From: Actinoplanes oblitus
GTDB lineage: Bacteria; Actinomycetota; Actinomycetes; Mycobacteriales; Micromonosporaceae
DNA: 64,000 nucleotides
Direction of reading: 5' to 3'
Assembly: GCF_030252345.1 (NCBI RefSeq)
Contig: NZ_CP126980.1
Coordinates: forward strand, 3,797,501-3,861,500
Both the position numbers and the translations under genes were made by a program. The notes beneath the pieces were generated by a model. That model did not search any database, was not told the origin of the DNA, and saw only the letters and a program-made list of their open reading frames with translations. Positions 27,277 through 35,742 of this stretch are shown here, one piece after another; the stretch's first letter is position 1, and each line of letters starts with the position of its first letter.

Positions 27277-28560
27277 TCAGTGCGGGCAGGAACCGTGGTG
27301 CCCGTCCCGGTAGCGCAACTGGGTGGTCAGCACCTCTCCCGCCACACCCCGGCCGATCGCCTGCCCGGCCCGGTCGCTGAAGCGGAAGTGCTGCCCGCCA
27401 TAGATCCGGGACGACCCGGCCTCGGTGGCCGCCGCCGAGAAGCCCGGATAGCTCCGCGCCACCCCGCCCGGCGCCGAGTCCGTGGCGTGCGTGAACGCGA
27501 TCCGGTCGGTGCAGAAGAACCCGGCCAGCACGGCAGCCGCGGCGCCACTGTACGAACTGTGCCCCGACACGTACTCCGGCGAGCCGCCCACGCTGCCCGC
27601 CCGCGGCGTCCACGCCGGATCCGGCTCGGTCGCCGGGTTGCCGTCGGTGTCCGCCTCCCGGATCGCTGTGGTCGGCCGCCAGTGCCGGTACGTGTACTTC
27701 GTCGCCACCGTGGCCACCGTGGTGTCGGCCAGCGCCATGGTCAGCAGCGCGGTCAGCCGGGTCTGCTCGCCCAGCGGCAGGTCCCGGTCACCGGACACGG
27801 TCAGCGCGATCCGCAGCCACTCGCCCGGCGGCTGCGCCGACCCGGCCGGCAACGACCAGAACTGGAACGTCGCGAGCAGGTCCGGTGCCGGGATCGCGGC
27901 GTTGCCCAGCGCCTTGACCTCGGTGAACGCCTGCGCGTAGGTGTCGCTGGTCAGCGCCGGCGGTGGGCCGGGCACATACCGTGCCGGGTCGGCCACCGCG
28001 AACGGCAGCACGTCGCGGTACTGCGTGCCGGACCACTCGGCCCGGAACACCCCGGGCCCGGCGCCCGCGGGCTGACTCCGCACCGGCCGGTAACCGTCGC
28101 CGGCCCGCGCGGTGCTCACCGCCGCGCCGACCCGCTCGCCCCACGCCGCGCCACGAGTGACCGGCGTGCCCGGCCCGAGCCGGGCCAGATCCGCGGCGAG
28201 CTGCGCGTCATAGGTGGCGGTGCGGTCGGCGTCGGCCCGCACCAGCACCGCGTGCGCCGCCGACGCCGCCGCGGCCTGCGGGTCGGCGCCGTGCGGTCCG
28301 CTCTCCCCGACCAGCGCCGGCGTGCGGCGGGCGGGCCCGGTCCGCAGCCCGTTGACCGCGTCGTACATGGCCACGTCGAGCATCGCGTAGAGGCGCGCCG
28401 CGTCCGCGTCGGTCGCCCGGGTGGTCCGCACCGCGGTGAGCGCGAGTTCGTTCCACACCCGGACGCCGTCGATGTCCGGTCGCTTGCCGTGAGCGACCGC
28501 CGGTGTACCGGCCCCGACGCCGGCCAGGAGCACTGCGACGACGAACAACAGCTTCTTCAT
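27277..28560 (-). CDS. Secreted vanadium haloperoxidase-related (PAP2 superfamily) protein
   Basis: About 427 aa. Start 28560 (MKKLLFVVAVLLAGVGAGTP) gives a signal peptide cut near AVAHG. All-helical body with the oxyanion/vanadate-binding set of the PAP2/vanadium haloperoxidase superfamily: K288 and R295-P in KYTYRHWRP, S332-G-H334 in EYVSGHSSYSGAA, and SR 384-385 with H391 in SRIYGGQHFRFSD. These are the residues that bind vanadate in haloperoxidases or phosphate in acid phosphatases; which activity is present cannot be decided from sequence. Exported, single-gene unit, divergent from the diguanylate cyclase. Confidence 0.88.
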   Translation of the reverse strand: MKKLLFVVAVLLAGVGAGTPAVAHGKRPDIDGVRVWNELALTAVRTTRATDADAARLYAMLDVAMYDAVNGLRTGPARRTPALVGESGPHGADPQAAAASAAHAVLVRADADRTATYDAQLAADLARLGPGTPVTRGAAWGERVGAAVSTARAGDGYRPVRSQPAGAGPGVFRAEWSGTQYRDVLPFAVADPARYVPGPPPALTSDTYAQAFTEVKALGNAAIPAPDLLATFQFWSLPAGSAQPPGEWLRIALTVSGDRDLPLGEQTRLTALLTMALADTTVATVATKYTYRHWRPTTAIREADTDGNPATEPDPAWTPRAGSVGGSPEYVSGHSSYSGAAAAVLAGFFCTDRIAFTHATDSAPGGVARSYPGFSAAATEAGSSRIYGGQHFRFSDRAGQAIGRGVAGEVLTTQLRYRDGHHGSCPH

Positions 28561-28644
28561 CCGCACACGGTCCCGCACCGGGCGGAACGCGGGCATCGAT
28601 GTGTAGCCAACCGGACGGTTCGCCGCGGCTCACGATCGCCACGA

Positions 28645-28685
28645 TTTCCGGTACGCGCGGCGAGCGCGCTCCGGGCGTACCGAAA
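28645..28685. repeat. Intergenic inverted repeat TTTCCGGTACGC / GCGTACCGAAA
   Basis: Hairpin-forming element in the divergent gap between the haloperoxidase-like and diguanylate cyclase genes. Its halves recur alone at 12854, 37501, 39613 and 43064, so it belongs to a small dispersed repeat family. Because both neighbours start here it cannot be a simple terminator. Confidence 0.6.
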
Positions 28686-28821
28686 GCGTCTGGTGACGGT
28701 GACCCGCGGCGTGCCGTGAGCGGCGGGCGGTCGCAACCGATCCGCAACCGGATGGAACTCGTCGGTGGCCGGGAACTGCCGATCGGCAGGAGTCCGCTTG
28801 ATGACGACCGGGGGGAGCGGC

Positions 28822-30291
28822 ATGGCTGGGCGACGTCTTCCGCTCTGGATCGGGCCGCTGCTGCTGGCGCCGGTGCTGACCACCGCCTACTACGTGGCCG
28901 GGCACTTCGCCGGCGGCTTCGCGGCGGTCACCCAGTTGCTGTATTCGAGCGCCTCGCTCACCGCGGTGGCCGGTCTGGTCCGCGGGGCGCTGCGGTACCG
29001 GCCGCGCGGCGCCCGCCGCCCGTGGCTGCTGCTCGCCGCCGGGCAGGGCAGCATGCTGATCGGGGACCTGGTCTACTTCGTGCTCGGCCGCTCGGGCGAG
29101 GTGCCCTACCCGAGCGTCGCCGACCTGTGGTATCTCGGCGGCTCCCTCGGCTTCACGCTGGGCCTGCTGTCGCTGGTGCGCCGCCGCACGCCGGAGTGGG
29201 ACCTGCCCAGCCTGCTCGACGCCACAGTGGTGGCGGTGGCGGTCAGCCTGCTCGGCTGGGTCTACCTCATCCACCCGCTGTCGGCGGGTGCGACCGGCCC
29301 GGCCCAGGCGGCCACCGTCGCCTTCCCGGTGATGGACCTCATGCTGCTCAGCGTGGGCGTCCGGCTCATGATCGGCGCCGGCACCCGGCCGCGGGCGTTC
29401 TGGCTGGTCATGCTCTGGCTGGTCGGCGTGCTGATCGGCGACACCACCTACGCCGTGCAGGCGTTGCTGGGCACCTATGACGGCGTGTTCGTCGACGGGG
29501 TGTGGATGTGCGCGGTGCTCTGCCTGGCCGCCGCCGGACTGCACCCGTCGATGGCCACCGTCGACGAGCCGTCGCCGGCCGCCGCGCCGGACGCCACCCG
29601 GACCCGGCTGGCGATCCTGGCGGTCGCCTCGGTGGTGGCGCCGGTGACGCTGGGCGTGCAGTACCTGCGCGGCGCCGCGCTGCACGTGCCGGAGGTGACG
29701 GTCGCCTGCGTCGTGCTGTTCCTGCTGGTCCTGGCACGGATGGCGGGTCTGGTCGGGGTGCAGCGGACGATGGCGATCACCGACGGGCTGACCGGGCTGC
29801 GGACCCGGCGCTACCTGGAGGAGGCGTTGCGGACCGAGGCGGACAGGTGCCGGCGTACCGGTGCCTCGCTCGCGTTCGTGCTGGTCGACGTCGACCACTT
29901 CAAGCGGGTCAACGACACCTACGGTCACCAGGCCGGCGACCGGGTGCTGGTCGAGGTGGCCCGCCGGATGCGGCAGGTGGTCCGTACCGGTGACGTGGTG
30001 GCCCGCTACGGCGGCGAGGAGTTCGCGGTGCTGCTGCCCGGCGCCGACCCGAGGTCGGTCGCGGCGATCGCCGGAAGCATCCACCGCGGGGTGTCGACGG
30101 CGCCGTTCGCGGTCGGCGACGACCAACTGCTGTCGGTCACCATCTCGGTCGGCGTCGCCTGCCTGCCGGACGACACCCACGAGGTGGCCGAGCTGACCCG
30201 GATCGCCGACCAGGCGCTGTACGCGGCCAAGGCGTCCGGCCGCAACCGGGTCGTGCTGGCCGGCACCGACCCGCTGCCCGCGGCGGCGTGA
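28822..30291 (+). CDS. Membrane diguanylate cyclase (GGDEF)
   Basis: About 489 aa. ATG 28822 (MAGRRLPLWIGPLLLAPVLT) follows GGGGGGAG; upstream in-frame starts at 28765 and 28801 exist. Eight to ten membrane helices make up residues 1-310, then a GGDEF domain: TDGLTGLRTRRYLEEALRTE, VDVDHFKRVNDTYGHQAGD, active-site ARYGGEEFAVLLPG. An RxxD inhibitory site (RTGD) lies five residues before GGEEF, so product inhibition by c-di-GMP is expected. No EAL domain. Makes c-di-GMP, which controls development and secretion in actinomycetes. Signal sensed by the membrane part is unknown. Confidence 0.94.
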   Translation: MAGRRLPLWIGPLLLAPVLTTAYYVAGHFAGGFAAVTQLLYSSASLTAVAGLVRGALRYRPRGARRPWLLLAAGQGSMLIGDLVYFVLGRSGEVPYPSVADLWYLGGSLGFTLGLLSLVRRRTPEWDLPSLLDATVVAVAVSLLGWVYLIHPLSAGATGPAQAATVAFPVMDLMLLSVGVRLMIGAGTRPRAFWLVMLWLVGVLIGDTTYAVQALLGTYDGVFVDGVWMCAVLCLAAAGLHPSMATVDEPSPAAAPDATRTRLAILAVASVVAPVTLGVQYLRGAALHVPEVTVACVVLFLLVLARMAGLVGVQRTMAITDGLTGLRTRRYLEEALRTEADRCRRTGASLAFVLVDVDHFKRVNDTYGHQAGDRVLVEVARRMRQVVRTGDVVARYGGEEFAVLLPGADPRSVAAIAGSIHRGVSTAPFAVGDDQLLSVTISVGVACLPDDTHEVAELTRIADQALYAAKASGRNRVVLAGTDPLPAAA

Positions 30292-30584
30292 TCAGCGGGA
30301 CGGATCCCAGTAGGGCGTGGGCGGGCCGGCACGCCGGCCCGGGCGGTGAACAGCCGTCCCGAGTCCGGATGGCGCGCCAGCTCGGCGGGAGTCAGCCCGG
30401 CCCGCGCCGTCGTGATCACGAGGAGATCCAGGTCCGGCCCGGCGAAGGCGACGCTCGTCACGTGCGGCGCGTCGACGGCCACGGTCGCCACGACAACACC
30501 CTTGGGGGTACGGCACTCCACCCGCCCGCCGCCCCACACGGCGATCCACAGGTTCGATGGCGCGAGCGCTAGCATCCGGGGCAT
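30292..30584 (-). pseudogene. Truncated, frameshifted SMP-30/gluconolactonase
   Basis: The minus-strand frame from 30584 reads APSNLWIAVWGGGRVECRTP, VVATVAVDAPHVTSVAFAGP, DLDLLVITTARAGLTPAELA and HPDSGRLFTARAGVPA, the last third of SMP-30-type sugar lactonases. The expected ending PPTPYWDPSR with TGA at 30292 is present but in another frame, so one indel lies near 30335. All N-terminal propeller blades and the metal site are missing; the break is next to the start of the IlvD/Edd dehydratase on the opposite strand. Such lactonases normally work just before sugar-acid dehydratases, so this is a relic of a sugar-acid operon. Confidence 0.8.
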
Positions 30585-32298
30585 GCAGCCACGCCGCAGT
30601 GCGCAGTGGTATGCCGGGGATGATCGGAACAGCTACATCCACCGGGCCTGGATGCGCCGTGGACTGCCCGCCGACGCGTTCGCCGGGCGGCCGCACGTCG
30701 CGATCGCCAACACGGCCTCCGATCTGACGCCGTGCAACGCCCACCTGAACGAGGTGGCGCGCAGTGTGTCCGACGGGATCCTTCAGGCCGGTGGGATCCC
30801 GTTGAACCTGCCGGTGGTGTCGCTGGGCGAGACGCAGGTGCGGCCCACGGCGATGCTCTGGCGCAACATGGCGGCGATGGCGATCGAGGAGATGTTGCGG
30901 GCCAACCCGATCGACGGGGTGGTCCTGCTCGGCGGCTGCGACAAGACCATCCCGGCGCTGCTGATGGGTGCCGCCTCGGTGAACCTGCCCGCCGTCGTGG
31001 TGCCCGGCGGGCCGATGCTCACCGGCACGTTCCGCGGGGTCCCGCTGGGCTGCGGCACCGACGTGTGGAAGCTGTCCGAGGAGGTCCGGGCCGGGACGCT
31101 GCCGGCCGCCGAGTTCCAGCGCTCCGAGTCCTCGATGATCCGCAGCCGGGGGCACTGCAACACGATGGGCACCGCGTCGACGATGGGGCTGCTCGCCGAG
31201 GTGCTCGGGATGACGCTGCCGGGGATCGCCGGCATCCCGGCCCCGGACAGCCGGCTGCTGGAAGCCGCGCACGCCACCGGGGTGCTGGCCGTCGAGATGA
31301 TCGACGCCGGTCGGCGGCCCGGTGACGTGCTCACCCACGGCTCGTTCCGCAACGCGATAGTCGCGCTGGCCGCGCTCGGCGGTTCGACGAACGCGGTGGT
31401 GCACCTGCTCGCCATCGCCGGCCGGCTCGGGGTGCCGCTCACCCAGGACGACTTCGACCGGGTCGGCGCGGACGTGCCGCTGCTGGTGGACCTGCTGCCG
31501 GCCGGCCGGTTCCTGATGGACGACCTGTACCGGGCCGGTGGGCTGCACGCCGTGCTCGCCGAGATCCGCGACCTGCTCGACCCGGCGGCGATCACAGTGA
31601 CCGGCCGGCCGCTGGTCGAGCACCTCGCCGGGGCTGTCACGTACGACCGGGAGGTGATCCGCGCCCGGTCGCAGCCGTTGCGGCCGCACGCCGGGATCGC
31701 GGTGCTCTACGGCAACCTGGCCCCGGACGGCGCTGTCGTCAAACCCGCCGCCGCGTCCCCGCGCCTGCTGCGGCACCGGGGTCCCGCCGTCGTCTTCGAC
31801 TCCGTCGAGGACCTGCACGCCCGGCTCGACGACCCGGATCTGCCGGTCACCGCCGACTCGGTGCTGGTCCTGCGCGGCTGCGGCCCGAAGGGCTACCCGG
31901 GCATGCCCGAGGTCGCGAACATGCCGTTGCCGGCGAAGCTGCTCGCGCGGGGCGTCCGCGACATGGTCCGGATCTGCGACGGGCGGATGAGCGGTACGGC
32001 GTACGGGACCGTCGTGCTGCACGTGTCCCCGGAGGCCGCCGCCGGTGGCCCGCTCGCCCGGGTCCGCACCGGCGACCCGATCGTGCTGGATGTGGCCGCC
32101 CGGCGCCTGGACGTCGACGTGCCGGCGGAGGAGTGGGCGGCCCGCGAACCGTCCGCCGAGGCCGCGACGGCCTACGCGGCACCCCGGCGCGGCTGGGAGC
32201 GCCTCTACGTCGACACCGTCGGACAGGCGAACACCGGTGCCGACCTGGACTTCCTGCTCGGATCGAGCGGCGATCACGTCGCCCGCGGCTCGCACTGA
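30583..32298 (+). CDS. IlvD/Edd family dehydratase, probably sugar-acid type
   Basis: About 571 aa, complete. ATG 30583 (MQPRRSAQWYAGDDRNSYIH). Conserved Cys-containing blocks for an iron-sulfur cluster: TPCNAHLNEVA, LLGGCDKTIPALLMGAASV and SRGHCNTMGTASTMGLLAEV; C-terminal VRICDGRMSGTAYGTVVLHV holds the SGT catalytic Ser region. GGCDKT and SGTAYGT are the forms seen in aldonic acid dehydratases (arabinonate/xylonate/gluconate group) rather than branched-chain amino acid IlvD, and the adjacent lactonase relic supports a sugar role; this remains inference. Converts a sugar acid to 2-keto-3-deoxy acid. No obvious partner aldolase nearby. Confidence 0.9.
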   Translation: MQPRRSAQWYAGDDRNSYIHRAWMRRGLPADAFAGRPHVAIANTASDLTPCNAHLNEVARSVSDGILQAGGIPLNLPVVSLGETQVRPTAMLWRNMAAMAIEEMLRANPIDGVVLLGGCDKTIPALLMGAASVNLPAVVVPGGPMLTGTFRGVPLGCGTDVWKLSEEVRAGTLPAAEFQRSESSMIRSRGHCNTMGTASTMGLLAEVLGMTLPGIAGIPAPDSRLLEAAHATGVLAVEMIDAGRRPGDVLTHGSFRNAIVALAALGGSTNAVVHLLAIAGRLGVPLTQDDFDRVGADVPLLVDLLPAGRFLMDDLYRAGGLHAVLAEIRDLLDPAAITVTGRPLVEHLAGAVTYDREVIRARSQPLRPHAGIAVLYGNLAPDGAVVKPAAASPRLLRHRGPAVVFDSVEDLHARLDDPDLPVTADSVLVLRGCGPKGYPGMPEVANMPLPAKLLARGVRDMVRICDGRMSGTAYGTVVLHVSPEAAAGGPLARVRTGDPIVLDVAARRLDVDVPAEEWAAREPSAEAATAYAAPRRGWERLYVDTVGQANTGADLDFLLGSSGDHVARGSH

Positions 32299-32344
32299 CC
32301 AGCAGTACCGCCACCCGCCGATCACGTCGCGCGCAGCGCGTACC

Positions 32345-32720
32345 GGCCACCAGCCCAGCCCCCGGCCGGCGACTCCCCGGACACCGGTACCGACTTCACC
32401 GCCTGGCAGGGCGCAACCGGCTGTCCCGGTTCACCCTGACCGCGGACTGGAAGCTCAGCGTCGAGAAGGTCGTGCTCGACGTGCCCGCCTCCCGCGGCAT
32501 CTGCTGCCACGTCGGCGGCGACATCGACTTCGACACGGCGATCACCAGCCCGCCGGCCGGCACCACCACGCTGTACCTCACGTTCGCCGGCGGGGCGGGA
32601 GCGCTCTTCGACGTGGACGCGTTCACCTTCACCCCCGGCGGCACCGGCCCGGTGGTCGGCTTCGCGGGCAAGTGTGCCTGGACGTCAACGGTGGTGGCAG
32701 CGCGCCCACCCGGTTTGTTT
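32345..32720 (+). pseudogene. Remnant of a secreted CBM6 plus ricin-type lectin protein
   Basis: One frame reads FTLTADWKLSVEKVVLDV, later PPAGTTTLYLTFAGGAGALF, DVDAFTFTPGG, the second half of a CBM6 carbohydrate-binding module. A +1 shift near 32680 then continues with CLDVNGGGSAPT, the first motif of a ricin-B/CBM13 domain. Upstream codons and all catalytic sequence are absent and both edges fade out. It is a degraded piece of a modular polysaccharide-degrading enzyme, lying directly before an intact secreted GH31 gene. Confidence 0.65.
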
Positions 32721-32726
32721 GATCCA

Positions 32727-32766
32727 TTGACATTCGTACCTGTCCGATGACAGCTTGGTTACCAAG
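32727..32766 (+). promoter_or_regulatory. Promoter/operator candidate of the GH31 gene
   Basis: TTGACA at 32727-32732 is a good -35 hexamer; a perfect 13-base dyad CTTGGTTACCAAG at 32754-32766 lies where the -10/start-of-transcription region would be, 17 bases before the ATG. Looks like an operator of a sugar-responsive repressor; the factor is unknown. Confidence 0.45.
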
Positions 32767-32783
32767 AGATCTCATCGCCATCG

Positions 32784-35537
32784 ATGGGGGAGTCGCAGTT
32801 GCGCGATCTTGTCCGACGGAGGGTCGCCGCGGCGACCGCCGTGACCCTGGTGACGGGCGGCCTGGCGCTGATCCCGTCCACGTCCGCCCAGGCCGCCACC
32901 AAGCAGCCGAGAAGCGTCATCGCCGGTGACGCCCGCTTCCAGGTCCTCTCGCCGACGCTGATCAGAACCGAGTACGCCGCCGGCGGCCGGTTCACCGACG
33001 CCGGCACCTTCACCGTGATCGGCCGCGACGACTTCGCGCCGGTCCGCTTCACCCAGCGCGTCTCCCGCGGCTGGCTGACCATCGACACGGGCGCCGCCAC
33101 CCTGCGCTACCGGGTCGGTTCCGGTCCGTTCACCAAGGACAATCTTTCGGTACGGCTGAAAGCCGGCCGCCAGACGGTGACCGCCACGCCGTGGGCGGGC
33201 CGGGGCGCCCCCGACTGCCCGCCCGGCGCCCTGTGCGAGGCCGAGGACCTGGCCCTCGACGGCCTCGGCCCGGCCACCGACCACCGTGACTACACCGGCC
33301 GGGGATTCGCGGCCGGGTTCGAGGGCACCGGCGCCTCGCTCGCCTTCGCCGTCACCCCGGCCGGCGCGGGCGCTCAGCAGCTGACCGTCCGCTATGCCAA
33401 CAGCACCGGCGGGGACGGGCAGAACGTCACCCGTACCCTGACCGTCACCGTCGACGGTGTCGCGGCCGGGACGCTGAGCCTGCCGCCGACCGGCAACTGG
33501 GACACCTGGGCGCTCGCCTCCGCGCCGCTGAGCCTGACCGCCGGCCGGCACGAGATCCGCCTGGTGCGCACGGCGAGCGACTCCGGCAACGTGAACGTGG
33601 ACAGCCTGGCGGTCCTCGCGCCGGGCGCCGGCTACCCCGCACCCGTCCCGGCCGGGCCGCAGCCGTGCGCGTTCGGCACGGTGTGCGAGGCCGACACCGG
33701 CGCGGCCGCCGGTGGTGCCCGGCTCGCCGACGACCACAACGGGTACTCCGGGGCGGGCTTCCTGGCCGGCCTGGAACGTGCCGGGTCCGGGACCGCGCTG
33801 ACCGTGACCGGGGTACCGGCTGACGGGACCTACCAGGTGCAGCTGCGCTACGCCAACGGCCAGGCCGGCAGCCAGCCGGTGCGGGCCAGGACGATGACGG
33901 TGACGGCGGACGACGGGACTCCGGTCACCGCCACGCTGCCGCCCACCAGCGGGTGGGACTACTGGCGTACCGAAAAGGTCCTGGTGTCCTTGACGGCCGG
34001 CACCAACACGGTGACGCTGGGCTGTCCGACCGATCAGAGCTGCAACGTCAACGTGGACACCGTCGCGGTGACCGCGCGCCGGGCGCCGCTGCTGGCCCCG
34101 CACGCGCCGCTGGGCGGATACCGCCGCGGCCTGGACGGCGTCAACGGCGGTGCCCGGACCTTCGCCGGGCTGCTCTACCAGGACGGCTGGTCGCTGCTCG
34201 ACGACTCCGGCGCGGGACAGGACGGGTACGTCTTCGCCTACGGTCAGGACTACCGGCGGGCGCTGCGCGAGCTGGCCACCCTGACCGGGCCGACGAAGCT
34301 GCTGCCGAAGTGGGCCTACGGGGTCTGGTACTCGGAGTACTACGACCGGACGGCAGCCGGGTTCCAGGACATCGTCACGCGGTTCCGGAGCGAGGGCGTG
34401 CCGCTGGACGCGCTGGTCGTGGACACCGACTTCAAGGCGCCGGACCGGTGGAACGGCTGGTCGATCGACCCGTCCCGGTTCCCGGACTGGACGGCGTTCG
34501 CGACCTGGCTGCGGGAGCGCGGGGTGCACACCGGGCTGAACATCCACCCGAGCATCCTCGGATCGGATCCGCACTTCGCGCGGGCCCAGGAGATCGCCAA
34601 GGGGAAGCTGCGGCGAACCGGGTGCAACGGCGGCGCGGACTGCTACGTGTTCGACTTCGGTGATCCGGACCAGCTGGCGGCGTACTTCTGGCTGCACGAC
34701 CAGATGGGCGCGACGGGTGTCGACTTCTGGTGGCTGGACTGGTGCTGCGACGCGTCGCGGGGCCGGGACGCGGTGATCAACCAGCGGTACGCGGAGAAGA
34801 CCGGGTTCGCGTTCTCCCGGGCGTACGGGTCGCTGCAGGCCGGTGGCTACGGCAACCCGGGGCCGGTCGCGAGCGGGCCGTGGGCCGACAAGCGGAGCAC
34901 GCTGCACTTCACCGGGGACACCACCTCGAACTGGGAGACGCTGCGGTTCGAGGTCGGCTACACGCCGGGGGAGTCGGCGGCGACCGGGCTGGCCGCGATC
35001 AGCCACGACATCGGCGGGCACACCGGTGGACTGCAGGAACCGGGGAGTGAGCCGGGCAGCACCAAACTTCCCGACGACCTGTACGCGCGGTGGGTGCAGA
35101 TGGGCACGTTCCAGCCGATCGACCGGCTGCACTCCAACCACAGCGACCGGTTGCCGTGGCAGTACGGCCCGGCGGCGAACGCCTCCGCCAAGAAGTTCCT
35201 GAACCTGCGGAGGAAATTGCAGGGGTACACGTACGCCGCGGCGGCCGAGGCGACGCGTACCGGGACACCCATCGTCCGGGCGATGTACCTGGCCTATCCG
35301 GGTGAGCAGGAGGCGTACGCGAGCGCCGGCAGCCAGTATCTGTACGGGCCGGATCTGTTGGTCGCTCCGGTGACCACGCCGGGCGCGACCGCGACGACCA
35401 CCGTCTGGTTCCCGCCGGGCAGCACGTGGACGGACTACTTCACCGGGAAGCGGTATGCGGGCGGCACCAGTGCCGCCGTCACCACCACGCTGGAGACGAT
35501 GCCGGTCTTCGTCCGCTCCGGGGCGAAGATCCGATGA
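32784..35537 (+). CDS. Secreted GH31 alpha-glycosidase with two carbohydrate-binding inserts
   Basis: About 917 aa. Signal peptide with RRR then VAAATAVTLVTGGLALIPST, cut near AQAAT. N-terminal GH31 beta-sandwich (40-145), then two tandem CBM35/CBM6-like modules (about 147-280 and 292-432), each opening with C..G..CEA(D/E) and ending NVNVD(S/T)(L/V)AV, then the TIM barrel. Nucleophile Asp 652 in VDFWWLDW and acid/base Asp 712 in HFTGDTTSNWETL are present; C-terminal beta domain ends VFVRSGAKIR. Extracellular hydrolysis of alpha-glucosides, xylosides or galactosides; specificity not inferable. A TTG start at 32799 with GGGGGAG five bases upstream is a strong alternative to the ATG. Confidence 0.92.
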   Translation: MGESQLRDLVRRRVAAATAVTLVTGGLALIPSTSAQAATKQPRSVIAGDARFQVLSPTLIRTEYAAGGRFTDAGTFTVIGRDDFAPVRFTQRVSRGWLTIDTGAATLRYRVGSGPFTKDNLSVRLKAGRQTVTATPWAGRGAPDCPPGALCEAEDLALDGLGPATDHRDYTGRGFAAGFEGTGASLAFAVTPAGAGAQQLTVRYANSTGGDGQNVTRTLTVTVDGVAAGTLSLPPTGNWDTWALASAPLSLTAGRHEIRLVRTASDSGNVNVDSLAVLAPGAGYPAPVPAGPQPCAFGTVCEADTGAAAGGARLADDHNGYSGAGFLAGLERAGSGTALTVTGVPADGTYQVQLRYANGQAGSQPVRARTMTVTADDGTPVTATLPPTSGWDYWRTEKVLVSLTAGTNTVTLGCPTDQSCNVNVDTVAVTARRAPLLAPHAPLGGYRRGLDGVNGGARTFAGLLYQDGWSLLDDSGAGQDGYVFAYGQDYRRALRELATLTGPTKLLPKWAYGVWYSEYYDRTAAGFQDIVTRFRSEGVPLDALVVDTDFKAPDRWNGWSIDPSRFPDWTAFATWLRERGVHTGLNIHPSILGSDPHFARAQEIAKGKLRRTGCNGGADCYVFDFGDPDQLAAYFWLHDQMGATGVDFWWLDWCCDASRGRDAVINQRYAEKTGFAFSRAYGSLQAGGYGNPGPVASGPWADKRSTLHFTGDTTSNWETLRFEVGYTPGESAATGLAAISHDIGGHTGGLQEPGSEPGSTKLPDDLYARWVQMGTFQPIDRLHSNHSDRLPWQYGPAANASAKKFLNLRRKLQGYTYAAAAEATRTGTPIVRAMYLAYPGEQEAYASAGSQYLYGPDLLVAPVTTPGATATTTVWFPPGSTWTDYFTGKRYAGGTSAAVTTTLETMPVFVRSGAKIR

Positions 35538-35539
35538 AC

Positions 35540-35584
35540 CCGGGCGGCGGGGGCGCGGTCGTGACCACGCCTCCGCCGCCGGGG
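35540..35584. terminator. GC-rich hairpin after the GH31 gene
   Basis: Arms CCGGGCGGCGGGGGCG and CGCCTCCGCCGCCGGGG pair with one bulge around a 12-base loop, three bases after the GH31 stop codon. Confidence 0.7.
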
Positions 35585-35698
35585 TCATCGTCTGACTGCC
35601 GCCTCTGCCGCCTCGGCTCCTCCGGCTGGGCCGTCGCCTCGCACCGGCCATTCCGGTCCGTCGCTTCCCTCCGCCGTGACAAGGACCTCATTGGACGG

Positions 35699-35712
35699 TG
35701 GGAGCGTTCCCA
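35699..35712. promoter_or_regulatory. CebR-like operator TGGGAGCGTTCCCA
   Basis: Differs by one base from the perfect palindrome TGGGAGCGCTCCCA at 42259, which equals the published CebR (cellobiose-responsive LacI family) box of Streptomyces. Lies 30 bases before the GTG start of the nucleoside hydrolase gene. Confidence 0.65.
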
Positions 35713-35742
35713 AGAGGGTCGTGCGGCCGCCAGGATGGCCGG

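Noticed and set aside
30292..32325. 677-codon minus-strand frame opposite the IlvD/Edd dehydratase
   Set aside because: Antisense shadow; only its last ten codons (PPTPYWDPSR) are meaningful, as the end of the lactonase relic.
32772..35651. 959-codon frame antisense to the GH31 gene
   Set aside because: Shadow frame; the plus strand has signal peptide, binding modules and GH31 catalytic residues.
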